DNA of 64,000 nt. Origin: Methylobacter sp. (GTDB lineage Bacteria > Pseudomonadota > Gammaproteobacteria > Methylococcales > Methylomonadaceae). The position numbers and the translations under genes were made by a program. The notes under the pieces are model-generated. The model searched no databases. It saw nothing but the letters and a program-made list of their open reading frames with translations, and was not told the origin of the DNA. Positions 1 to 8,181 of the stretch are shown one piece after another. Location: the NCBI GenBank assembly GCA_030684815.1, contig JAUXXQ010000148.1, forward strand, positions 1-64,000, given 5' to 3'. The stretch's first letter is position 1, and every line of letters begins with the position of its first letter.

Positions 1-232
1 TTTCCACACGGCGCGTGGGAACCAGGGAAAACACGTTGGAGTAAAACAGCTTTAGCTGTTTTCACCGCCAATAGCTAAAGCTATTGGACTCCATGTTCTT
101 GCCCCTGCAATGTTATATTTCCACACGGCGCGTGGGAACGAGGGAAAACACGTTGGAGTAAAACAGCTTTAGCTGTTTTTTACCGCCAATAGCTAAAGCT
201 ATTGGACTCCATGTTCTTGACTCCAATGTTAT
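1..232. repeat. Tandem 117-bp repeat carrying palindromic element R1 (copies 1 and 2)
   Basis: Two near-identical copies of a unit of about 117 bp lie head to tail, from 1 and from 118. Each has a GC-rich lead (CCACACGGCGCGTGGGAAC) followed by two adjacent hairpins, AAACAGCTTTAGCTGTTT and CCAATAGCTAAAGCTATTGG. The double hairpin is the R1 element that recurs at 327, 6524, 30956 and 37072. No gene is visible here. Confidence 0.85.
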
Positions 233-392
233 GAACACAACGCGCGATGGGGTATGTACCCCGTCGCAACGTTTTGATGTGAACATAAAACGTTTCAGAC
301 GGGGCAACATGCCCCGTCCGGCGAAGGTAAAACAGCTTTAGCTGTTTTCACCGCCAATAGCTAAAGCTATTGGACTCCAATGTTATAAACAC
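233..392. repeat. GC-rich hairpins and R1 copy 3
   Basis: This stretch holds two short GC hairpins (GGGGTATGTACCCC near 250; GACGGGGC...GCCCCGTC near 298-318) and a third R1 double hairpin at 327-385. It lies directly downstream of the minus-strand kinase gene ending at 393, so the hairpins could help end that transcript. No coding sequence is supported. Confidence 0.7.
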
Positions 393-3300
393 CTACAACG
401 GCAATTCAAACCAAAACACACAGCCCCGCCCTTCGCCAGCCGATTCCACACCAATACTGCCGCCATGATGCTCGACAATCTTACGGCACAAGGCCAAACC
501 CACACCAGTGCCTTCAAAACGGCTGCGCGCCTGCAAGCGCGAAAACACCTTGAACAAGCGGTCGATTTGGCTGGGGTCGATGCCGATACCCTGATCGCGC
601 ACCGCGACCCGTAACACGGTGCCGCGCACCTCGCCATGAACCTCAACCACAGGCGGCTGCCCCTCCCGATAATATTTCAGCGCATTACCAATCAGGTTTT
701 GCAGCAAGCGCGTCAATTCATCGGGGCTGGCAAACAATTCCGGCCAGTCGCCGCTGACCTTGACTGTACCGCCGCAAGTGCTGATTTCAGGTTGCAAAAA
801 AGCCAGCGCCTCGTCTAAAGCCGTTTTGCTGCTGAGCCGGATTTTATCTGCAGAAACCCGGCCTATGCGCGAATACTCCAACAATGACAAAATCATCGCA
901 TCCATACGCTTGGCGCCGTTCAGCGCAAAATCGAGGCACTGCCGGGTTTCTTCATCCAATTTTCCAGCTAAAGCACTTTCAATCAAGGCCAAATAACTAC
1001 TGACCATGCGTAACGGCTGGCGCATGTCGTGCGACACCGCGTAAGCAAATTGCTCCAATTCGGCATTGGAACGGGTCAGTTCTGCTTCGATTTGTTTACG
1101 CTCGGTAATGTCGTACAGTATGACCAAATGCACACCGTTAAAATTCTGATCAAGTGCCGCCGCCGTGACCATGACGGTTTTAACGCTGTTGTCCTTGCAG
1201 CAAATGGCCAGCTCCATCGGCACAAAATCGACCTGTTCCTGTTTGGCCTGTTCCAATTCCGATTGCCAAGTGCTTTCCACCCACTGCCGATAATCCGGGT
1301 CGGGGTAAGCGTTCTGCCACCAGATGGACAACGTGGGAATATCCGCCAAAGTATAGCCAAAGGTTTGTACAAAGGCCGGATTCAAAAAAATAACGTTCAT
1401 CTGGTCATCATTCAATGCCATCGGCACCGGCGACGCTTCAATAATTGAGCGGAATTTTGCCTCACTGGCTTTTAGCTCATGCTCCGCCCGCTTACGTTCA
1501 CTGATGTCATGGAAATAACCGGCCATATATTCGTCGTCGTTGTACGCCAAATAACTCACCGAGAGTTCGACCGGGACTTCCCGCCCCGAGGCAACATGGT
1601 GAACCGTCTCAAGCACAAAACCTTTCTCGGCCTTTATCTGTTGCCACACGGCTTCAAGGTCGGCCTCGGTTTTAAAGTTAGGGTCCCAATCGGGTATGCG
1701 CCATTGCAGCAATTGCTCACGCGTTACGCCAAAGTGTCGGCAGGTCGAGTCATTGACAAACACAAACCTGGAATCCTGCTTTGCGCTGATCAAAAACATG
1801 CAATCCGATGCCATCTCAAACAGGCTATGGAATAGCCCCAGTTTATGCTCATGCTGCAAGCGCTCGGTGATGTTTTCATGACTGACCACCACGCCATGAC
1901 GCGAGCCTTGCAAAGGCGACACATTCATCTGGAACCAGCGCTGTTGGTCGGGTGAGTGGCACGGATAGTCTAAATGAAAAGCCTCTTGCTCCCCGGTTAG
2001 CACCGCTAAAATGCCGCTACGGGCGCTATTGGACTCATCGCCATAGCTGCCATTACAGGCCTCCAGATAATTAATCCCCTGCATATCCCGACTAAATTCC
2101 GGCATCGCATTGTCTTGGGCAAACTGCCGCCAAGCCTTGTTGACGGCAACAATAACGCCCTGTGCATCGAGCACCGCAATCTGCGCTGTTAATGAATCGA
2201 GAATACTGACATTAAATGCATTGCTGTCACGCAGCTCATCTTCCAATTTCCTGCGTTCGCTAATGTCAGTATGCGTGCCAATCATACGCAAAGGTTTGTC
2301 CTCTGCATCGCGGCTGACCACGATACCGCGCGCCAATATCCATTTGTAGTGGCCATCCTTACAAAGCAGCCGGTGTTCGATGCTATAAACCGGGATTTTG
2401 CCGTCGAAATAAGCCTGCAATGTAGCGGATACCGCTGCCTTGTCGTCAGCATGTATGCGTTGCTCCCATGCCTCGAAATGATTGTGCAGTTCGTTGTCGC
2501 CAAAACCTATCATGCCTTTCCAACGCTTGGAAAAAAACACTGTGTTGTTGGCAATATCCCAGTCCCACAAGCCATCGCCCGAACCTTCGACCGCAAATTT
2601 CCAGCGGTATTCGCTTTCACGCAGCGCGGTTTCCATTTGCTTACGCGCACTGATGTCCTGCCCGCTGCACAGCACAACCGGCTTGCCATCGAGTTGCGCC
2701 GGAACCAGTTTGATAAAACAGGTTATTTTTTCACCATCAACCTTGAGATGCTGCCATTCAAAGCTCTGCACCCTACCCTTTTTGACCGTCTGTAACAGAC
2801 GCTCTGCCTTAACTGCCGAAGCCTCACCGTCAGGTTGCTGTTCCGGCGATATGTCCAGTGGACTAAGACCTAGCACCGAGACTGCATCTGAAAAACCGAA
2901 CATCCGCGCCGCCGCCGCATTACAACCGATAAAACGCCGGTCAGCCATGATCCACATCGCTTCCGGCGAATGCTCAAACAGCGTGGCGAAACGTTGCTCA
3001 CCTTGCCGGATACGGCGGTTTTGCAGCAGCAGGTTCGCGCCCGCGCCCGCCAGCAAAAGCCCCAACATAAAAATCGCGATAATCCAGGCCGTGTACTGAT
3101 GCCACAAATCAGTCAAGTTAAAATCCGGTGGCACATCAAAAGGCGGTAAGCGTAGCTCCTGAAGCAAATCGACGACCGGCATATAGTCAGCCGGTATGGT
3201 AAAACCGCAAATATGCATCGCACGCAGGGCGGCGGTATCTTTTTCCAGCAAAAACAGCGCGGCGGCAACATGACGAGCCAGTTTTTCATCGGTCTGCGGC

Positions 3301-4055
3301 AACGCTGCAAACGGCCATTCAGGATAAAGCCGGGTCGAGACCTGCATAGGAAAATCGGGCGGATATTGACGGTTCAAAATATTGATTTGAGCCATGTCCA
3401 ACCGGCCTTCCTGCACCAAATCTTCCAGCACACCGCTGCGGACAAAACCGACATCAGCTTGCCCGGCCAACACCGCATTGACCACCTTGTCATGGGGCAT
3501 ACCAAGAGACATCAGCTTAGCGTCTTGCGGCAGCTTGACCCCGGACAGCTTCAATTCATAAGCCTGCATTTGGTAACCGCCCAGCGAATCGATATGGGTT
3601 ATCGCAACAGTTTTCCCTTTAATGCCGCCCAGCGTATCGATAGGAGATTGTCCGGCACGGCTAAAAATGACCCCGCCAAATGCCGTGCTGGACTGCCCCT
3701 TATCATTGACCGCCAATGTGGCCAAGGGTGCGGACACACCGCCGCGCTTGGTCAACAGCACATAATGCCCGGGGTTGGTCAGTACAAAATCCAATTGACG
3801 GCGGGCGACCGCCTCATTTAATTCGGGATAGGTAAATGCCTGCACCACAAAATCGCGCTCCGGTATGGCCTGTTTCAACACCGCCGCCAACGGTTGCCAT
3901 TGCGCCAGTGCTTGCGGCTTGGGGCGGTACGCAAGCACGCCGATTTTGACAATGTCGGCCGCATGAGCCAACGTAAGTGGCAAAGCCGTACCCAGCATTA
4001 ACGCTGCCCACAGCAGCAAACGGACAAATAGGTTTATTTGCAGTGATGTATTCAT
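393..4055 (-). CDS. Hybrid-input sensor histidine kinase: PhnD-like periplasmic domain, multiple PAS domains, HisKA, HATPase
   Basis: 1220 residues. An N-terminal hydrophobic segment ends in LTLAHA and acts as signal or first membrane anchor. It is followed by a periplasmic domain of the phosphate/phosphonate-binding (PhnD) type at about residues 35-300, then a membrane helix near 330-355. The cytoplasmic part has about five PAS/PAC modules (linkers such as DISARKQ, DISERRKL, DISERKRAE, DITERKQIE). The kinase core has an H-box AVSHDMRQPL at about residue 1010, N-box NLIGNALKYY, G1 DQGIGIDPSQI and G2 GTGVGLALCRKIVEHHGG. The arrangement suggests a small ligand is sensed outside by a binding-protein fold and PAS inputs are integrated inside. 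No receiver domain is fused and no response regulator is adjacent. The ligand is unknown. The start is the ATG before NTSLQINLF. Confidence 0.9.
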   Translation of the reverse strand: MNTSLQINLFVRLLLWAALMLGTALPLTLAHAADIVKIGVLAYRPKPQALAQWQPLAAVLKQAIPERDFVVQAFTYPELNEAVARRQLDFVLTNPGHYVLLTKRGGVSAPLATLAVNDKGQSSTAFGGVIFSRAGQSPIDTLGGIKGKTVAITHIDSLGGYQMQAYELKLSGVKLPQDAKLMSLGMPHDKVVNAVLAGQADVGFVRSGVLEDLVQEGRLDMAQINILNRQYPPDFPMQVSTRLYPEWPFAALPQTDEKLARHVAAALFLLEKDTAALRAMHICGFTIPADYMPVVDLLQELRLPPFDVPPDFNLTDLWHQYTAWIIAIFMLGLLLAGAGANLLLQNRRIRQGEQRFATLFEHSPEAMWIMADRRFIGCNAAAARMFGFSDAVSVLGLSPLDISPEQQPDGEASAVKAERLLQTVKKGRVQSFEWQHLKVDGEKITCFIKLVPAQLDGKPVVLCSGQDISARKQMETALRESEYRWKFAVEGSGDGLWDWDIANNTVFFSKRWKGMIGFGDNELHNHFEAWEQRIHADDKAAVSATLQAYFDGKIPVYSIEHRLLCKDGHYKWILARGIVVSRDAEDKPLRMIGTHTDISERRKLEDELRDSNAFNVSILDSLTAQIAVLDAQGVIVAVNKAWRQFAQDNAMPEFSRDMQGINYLEACNGSYGDESNSARSGILAVLTGEQEAFHLDYPCHSPDQQRWFQMNVSPLQGSRHGVVVSHENITERLQHEHKLGLFHSLFEMASDCMFLISAKQDSRFVFVNDSTCRHFGVTREQLLQWRIPDWDPNFKTEADLEAVWQQIKAEKGFVLETVHHVASGREVPVELSVSYLAYNDDEYMAGYFHDISERKRAEHELKASEAKFRSIIEASPVPMALNDDQMNVIFLNPAFVQTFGYTLADIPTLSIWWQNAYPDPDYRQWVESTWQSELEQAKQEQVDFVPMELAICCKDNSVKTVMVTAAALDQNFNGVHLVILYDITERKQIEAELTRSNAELEQFAYAVSHDMRQPLRMVSSYLALIESALAGKLDEETRQCLDFALNGAKRMDAMILSLLEYSRIGRVSADKIRLSSKTALDEALAFLQPEISTCGGTVKVSGDWPELFASPDELTRLLQNLIGNALKYYREGQPPVVEVHGEVRGTVLRVAVRDQGIGIDPSQIDRLFKVFSRLQARSRFEGTGVGLALCRKIVEHHGGSIGVESAGEGRGCVFWFELPL

Positions 4056-4290
4056 ATTAATAGTTGTAAATCAGTCATATAGGCATTCACTTCCTCGTTC
4101 CCATTTATGTACTAGGATGCAGGCGACCCACTTAAACCGGGGCAATCGGAAACGCCAAGCCCCAACTTGGAGTTCAAAGCTGGCTTTGAACTCTTGGCTA
4201 TCAACTTAACACGGGACAGACCTTCCAGGTTTTAAAAACCTGGAAGGTCTACTTCGGCATACTTGTCCCGCTTTAAATGGGAAGCCCACT
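4056..4290. repeat. Intergenic palindromic repeats, including element R2 copy a (about 4197-4286)
   Basis: No gene is visible. About 4153-4193 contains a short inverted repeat around a CCAAGCCCCAACTTGG segment. From 4197 comes element R2: TATCAACTTAACACGG, a core hairpin GACCTTCCAGGTTTT / AAAACCTGGAAGGTC, then TTCGGCATACTTGTCCCG and a TTTAAATGGGAAGCC end. R2 recurs at 51638 and 55964 and in part near 17490. Confidence 0.75.
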
Positions 4291-6414
4291 TTATACGCCC
4301 GGCAAATCAAATACCACCGTCAAGCCGCCGCCGGACGTTTCCTGCAACACCACCGAACCGTCGCAACTTTCGACAATGCGCCGGACAATGGCTAAACCGA
4401 TGCCAGTAGAGTTTTGGTCATCCTGCACCTGCAAGCGCTCGAATACGCCAAACACACGTTCCCGGTATTGTTCAGGAATCCCAATACCGTTATCGGCAAA
4501 CCGGTAAATCACCCGCCCCGCTTTCAGTTCGGAACGGATGCGTACCTGTAAAGGCTGTTCAGGATGGCGGTATTGCAAGGCATTATCGAACAAAATACTG
4601 AAAATATCTTTCAAGCGGGGGCGGTCGATAGAAACCGGATGGACACCTTCAAAATCAATTTGCGCACCGATTGCGCCAATAAATGCCGCCCGTTGCTCCA
4701 GCAGGCCAGCAATAACGTCAGCCGCCGAAATCTTTTCCACGGTGCTGCGCGGCTCGGCGGCAGCCAGATACAATTGAATATCGCAGACCAACGCGCTTTG
4801 CCGCAAAGCGCTCTGCTCAATAAAATGCAATGACATCAACGCATCTTCATTGAGTTGTTCCATTGGCAGCTGCAAGCGTAAGCGCTGCACAAAACTGCCC
4901 AAACGCCGTGCCGGTTCTTGCAAATGATGCGCGGCAATATAGGTAAACTGGCGCAATTCGGCATGGGCACGGCTCAGCTTGCCGCCCATTTGTTTCCATT
5001 CAGTGATGTCAATGCAGGAACCGATATAGCCCAGAAAAGTCTGGTCATCGGCAAAACGCGGTATGCCTGTGTCCAGCAGCCAACGGTAAACGCCGTCATG
5101 GCGGCGCAAGCGGTATTCCATCAAAAAGCTTTCACGCCGGTCGAATGCCGCATTATAAGTGTCCAGACAGTATTGATAATCGTCAGGATGCAAATCGCCC
5201 GCCCAGCCGTTGCCGCGTGACTGTTCCAAACTGCGGCCGGTAAACGCCAGCCAGACTTTATTGAAGTAGAAGCACTGCTTGTGGATGTCAGACAACCAGA
5301 TCAGTACCGGCGCAGAATCGGCCAGTAAACGAAAACGCTGCTCGCTTTCGCGCAATTTGAACGTCAGTTGATCCGCCATTTGAGCGGCGTTGACGCGCAT
5401 ATTGAGGTTAGCGCGCAACAGCAAAAACAACAAAAAAGCGCTCGACAGCCCTGCCGCCAGGGTAATCCACATCTTACTGTAATCGATGCCGCCCTCGCTA
5501 CCGGCAACCTGTTCAAACTGCAATGCCCACAGCATGCCGTTAAAGTCAGTTGCCATTTCTATCTGCGCCAGAATCCGGGCATCCTCGGCATGAGAACTGT
5601 CCACGCTGCTATATAACAGTTTTCCCGGCTGTACAGCACCGTCATAAACACGCAAATGCACATGTATCGCACTTTTGCCATCAATCTCCGGCAACACCTT
5701 ATTGAGCAGGTCATTCATACGGAAAGGGCTGTACACCCAACCGAACAAAGCGTTGCGGCGTTGTTCAACAGTGTCGGTAGGCTGGTTTTTTCGGTAAACC
5801 GGCACATACATCAGCGTACCGGCCTGTTTCTCTGTCTCGGTTTCCTGCACCAGCACCACCTTGCCCGACAGGCTGACTTTGTTGTCGTCCCGCGCCTGTT
5901 GCATGGCCGCACGGCGCACCGGTTCGGAATACATGTCATAACCGAAGGCGCGTAAATTACGCCCGCTAAACGGTTCCAAATAAATGATTGAACTGTACGT
6001 GTCACGCGGGCCGTCGGGGCGCAGCCGGTAGTCGGGAAACCCTTCGGCGCGTAGTTGCGCCTGATGTGCGGCCAATTGTTCAGGCGGGATCCACAACGAA
6101 AAACCCAAGCCTTGAATGCCGCTAAAATGTTCATCGCCGCTTAAACGCTGTACAAAAACACGCCATTCCTCGCGCGCCACCTCATCCGAGGCATCAAACA
6201 TAGCCGCGCCGCTCAGCAATATCTGTTTATGTACGTTAAGCCGGGCTTCTATTTTCAGACGGATTTCATCGCAATAAAAGGTAAAGCGGCGGTATTCATC
6301 GTGCTCTATATCCCGCCTTACCCAATAGCCGGACAGCCCGGTAACGAGCAGCCCGGCCAGCAACAGCAGCCAAGGCAGCATAACGCGAAGATAGCGCCGG
6401 ATAGTTAGTTTCAT
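4291..6414 (-). CDS. CHASE-domain sensor histidine kinase with PAS domain
   Basis: 707 residues from the ATG at 6414 (MKLTIRRYL). The frame stays open upstream to 6537, but that part reads through the edge of repeat R1, so the inner start with an immediate membrane helix (PWLLLLAGLLVTGLSGY) is preferred. A periplasmic CHASE domain (about residues 45-290, including GFSLWIPPEQL and GYDMYSEPVRRAAMQQA) is closed by a second helix near 320. A PAS domain follows (WLSDIHKQCFYFNKVWLAFTGR) with a PAC linker. The dimerisation segment carries IAAHHLQEPARR with the likely phospho-His. The ATPase core shows LFDNALQYR, FADNGIGIPEQYRERVFGVF and STGIGLAIVRRIVE. The CHASE fold binds small ligands in other kinases; the ligand here is unknown. 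It is probably membrane-bound and works with a response regulator outside the window. Confidence 0.9.
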   Translation of the reverse strand: MKLTIRRYLRVMLPWLLLLAGLLVTGLSGYWVRRDIEHDEYRRFTFYCDEIRLKIEARLNVHKQILLSGAAMFDASDEVAREEWRVFVQRLSGDEHFSGIQGLGFSLWIPPEQLAAHQAQLRAEGFPDYRLRPDGPRDTYSSIIYLEPFSGRNLRAFGYDMYSEPVRRAAMQQARDDNKVSLSGKVVLVQETETEKQAGTLMYVPVYRKNQPTDTVEQRRNALFGWVYSPFRMNDLLNKVLPEIDGKSAIHVHLRVYDGAVQPGKLLYSSVDSSHAEDARILAQIEMATDFNGMLWALQFEQVAGSEGGIDYSKMWITLAAGLSSAFLLFLLLRANLNMRVNAAQMADQLTFKLRESEQRFRLLADSAPVLIWLSDIHKQCFYFNKVWLAFTGRSLEQSRGNGWAGDLHPDDYQYCLDTYNAAFDRRESFLMEYRLRRHDGVYRWLLDTGIPRFADDQTFLGYIGSCIDITEWKQMGGKLSRAHAELRQFTYIAAHHLQEPARRLGSFVQRLRLQLPMEQLNEDALMSLHFIEQSALRQSALVCDIQLYLAAAEPRSTVEKISAADVIAGLLEQRAAFIGAIGAQIDFEGVHPVSIDRPRLKDIFSILFDNALQYRHPEQPLQVRIRSELKAGRVIYRFADNGIGIPEQYRERVFGVFERLQVQDDQNSTGIGLAIVRRIVESCDGSVVLQETSGGGLTVVFDLPGV

Positions 6415-6793
6415 TAGTGTTTGTTTAGGTTCAAGGTAACTATTCAGCGAAAAAGCAATAGAACTCGGATGGCACTGATTAGACGGATAATAACTGATTA
6501 AAAGCCCATTTCTTTTAACATTTACATTGGAGTCCAATAGCTTTAGCTATTGGCGGTAAAACAGCTAAAGCTGTTTTACTCCCAACTTGTTTGTTAAGAA
6601 ACTTTTGAATGACTACTTAACAAATCGATTTATATTACTTTAGTTACACTAAAAATCTGAACATCGAGTGGCGAATTCAACCCACAAATTTAATTGTAAA
6701 TCAAAAAACCATTAAGCCATCATTTCTCGCTCCCACATTCGTCGCAGGATTGGGTTAAACTCTTCGGCCATTTAAGCAACCTTGGGGAATAAG
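6415..6793. repeat. Intergenic region with R1 copy 4 (about 6524-6620)
   Basis: A 379-bp divergent gap. It holds an R1 copy in inverted orientation (ATTGGAGTCCAATAGCTTTAGC ... ACAGCTAAAGCTGTTTTACTCCC) plus the flank AACTTGTTTGTTAAGAAACTTTTGAATGACTACTTA, shared with the copies at 30956 and 37072. The AT-rich part at 6610-6720 is a plausible promoter region for the downstream oxidoreductase, but no clear boxes were assigned. Confidence 0.7.
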
Positions 6794-7645
6794 ATGAAAA
6801 CAGGCATGATAGGCTTGGGCGCGATGGGCGTTGGCATGGCCAGGAATCTGGCAAAGGCAGGCTACTTAACCGGCGTTTATAACCGCAGCACAAACACAGC
6901 ACAAAATCTGGCCGAGGAATTGAAGGTGGCCGTCTTCACGCACCCGGAAGAACTTGCCGCCAACGTCGAGTTGGTGTTGCTTTGCGTTTCCGCCGACAGC
7001 GACGTGTTGGCGGTGGTGGAAAAACTGCTAAAAACCATTAAACCTGGCACCATCGTCGTCGATATGTCGACCGTCAGCAGCGCAACCGCACAACAAGCCG
7101 CCGCCCTGCTGGCCGAAAAACAGGCGGTTTTTCTCGATGCGCCGGTGTCCGGCGGCGTAGAAGGCGCCAAAAACGGCACACTGGCAATGATGGTCGGCGG
7201 TGAGGCGGCAACGCTGGAAAAAGTCCGCCCGATACTGGAAGCCATGACCGCACGCATCATGCACATAGGCGCAAGCGGTGCGGGACAGGCGACCAAAGCG
7301 GTCAATCAAATTATGGGCGCGGGCATCAATCAGGCGGTAACCGAAGCGCTGGCCTTCGCGGAAAAACAGGGCTTGCCGCTGGACAAAGTCATCGACGTCA
7401 TTTCCGGCGGCGCCTCGGGCAACTGGTTTTTGCAGCATCGCGGCGCGACCATGACCCAAGGCCGTTTTGCCCCCGGCTTTAAACTGGCGCTGCACCATAA
7501 AGACCTGCTTATCTGCCAACAAATGGCGCAGCAAGTCGGCGCATCAAGCACGCTGATCGATAAGACGCTTGCCGATTACGAACAGCTGATGGCGCAAGGC
7601 TACGGCGATGAGGACATTTCGGCGTTGTATCGGCTAAAGCGCTAA
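6794..7645 (+). CDS. NAD(P)-dependent 3-hydroxyacid dehydrogenase (3-hydroxyisobutyrate dehydrogenase family)
   Basis: 283 residues, the usual length for this family. The ATG at 6794 is preceded by TTGGGGAATAAG as ribosome site; an in-frame TTG at 6782 is less likely. The N-terminal Rossmann fold begins GLGAMGVGMARNLAKAGY. The substrate signature is DAPVSGGVEGAKNGTLAMMVGG-like around residues 115-135, and the catalytic Lys region is GAGQATKAVNQ. A C-terminal helical domain follows (GASGNWFLQHRG). The family reduces or oxidises short 3-hydroxy acids such as 3-hydroxyisobutyrate, tartronate semialdehyde or 4-hydroxybutyrate. The exact substrate cannot be read from the sequence. It stands alone and converges on the dgkA gene. 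Confidence 0.9.
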   Translation: MKTGMIGLGAMGVGMARNLAKAGYLTGVYNRSTNTAQNLAEELKVAVFTHPEELAANVELVLLCVSADSDVLAVVEKLLKTIKPGTIVVDMSTVSSATAQQAAALLAEKQAVFLDAPVSGGVEGAKNGTLAMMVGGEAATLEKVRPILEAMTARIMHIGASGAGQATKAVNQIMGAGINQAVTEALAFAEKQGLPLDKVIDVISGGASGNWFLQHRGATMTQGRFAPGFKLALHHKDLLICQQMAQQVGASSTLIDKTLADYEQLMAQGYGDEDISALYRLKR

Positions 7646-7653
7646 ACGGTTGA

Positions 7654-7691
7654 GGGAGCGACGCCCATGTCGCGGTGTAGGCGGCGCTCCC
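7654..7691. terminator. Hairpin between convergent genes
   Basis: GGGAGCGACGCC (from 7654) pairs with GGCGGCGCTCCC (to 7691) around a 14-base loop. It lies between the stops of two convergent genes, so it may act as a terminator in both directions. It also belongs to the family of GGGAGCG(A)CGCC intergenic palindromes at 19049, 26041 and 42335. There is no U-tract. Confidence 0.45.
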
Positions 7692-7704
7692 ACGATTTAA
7701 GACA

Positions 7705-8139
7705 CTAAGCGGCAGGGAACAATTGCCGGATATACGGAGCAAAAATAACCCAAGCCACACCAAGACTGCCCAGCACAGCAACCAGCAGCGCCCCGGCCGC
7801 CGTATCTTTTACCATTTTGGCCTGCCGATGATAGCGAGGGGAAACGAAGTCGATCATTTCTTCAATAGCGGTATTAAACGATTCCAAGGCCAAAACCACG
7901 CAAGAGGTAAAGATTAACAAGGCCCATTCGATAGCGCTGATGTGAAACCAGCCACCGCCCAGCATAACGATGACCGCCATTGCCAATTCAATTTTGGCAT
8001 TAGGCTGGGTACGCAAGGTATAACAGATACCGTTTATTGCCGCGTTTAAACTCCGCCAACGCCCCGCCCAAAAGCCAAGATCGCGCCCTTTAAGCGTGGC
8101 CAACGCGATTTTAGAATCATCTTTTGTTTCTGTTAACAC
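7705..8139 (-). CDS. dgkA: Diacylglycerol kinase (prokaryotic DgkA type)
   Basis: 144 residues, slightly longer than the E. coli enzyme because of an N-terminal extension. The DgkA core is clear: an amphipathic start (GFWAGRWRSLNAAINGICYTLR), three membrane helices, and the active-site stretch ALESFNTAIEEMIDFVSP followed by HRQAKMVKDTAAGALL, with the conserved Glu, Asn, Asp and Lys residues. The enzyme phosphorylates diacylglycerol (or undecaprenol in some lineages) in the inner membrane, recycling lipid from membrane-derived oligosaccharide or lipopolysaccharide modification. It is separated from the large exported protein gene upstream (ending 8182 on the same strand) by 42 bp, so co-transcription is possible. 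Confidence 0.95.
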   Translation of the reverse strand: MLTETKDDSKIALATLKGRDLGFWAGRWRSLNAAINGICYTLRTQPNAKIELAMAVIVMLGGGWFHISAIEWALLIFTSCVVLALESFNTAIEEMIDFVSPRYHRQAKMVKDTAAGALLVAVLGSLGVAWVIFAPYIRQLFPAA

Positions 8140-8181
8140 CGGTTTATCCCCATTTACACTGTTTTCCCTGCATTAAGACGG

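Noticed and set aside
1-385. Regularly spaced repeats that could suggest a CRISPR array
   Set aside because: Units are 117 bp and palindromic with identical, not unique, spacers between them. There are only two or three copies and no cas genes; they are intergenic palindromic repeats.
6415-6537. Longer N-terminus for the CHASE kinase
   Set aside because: The extension reads through the edge of repeat R1 and would place a non-membrane stretch before the signal anchor.
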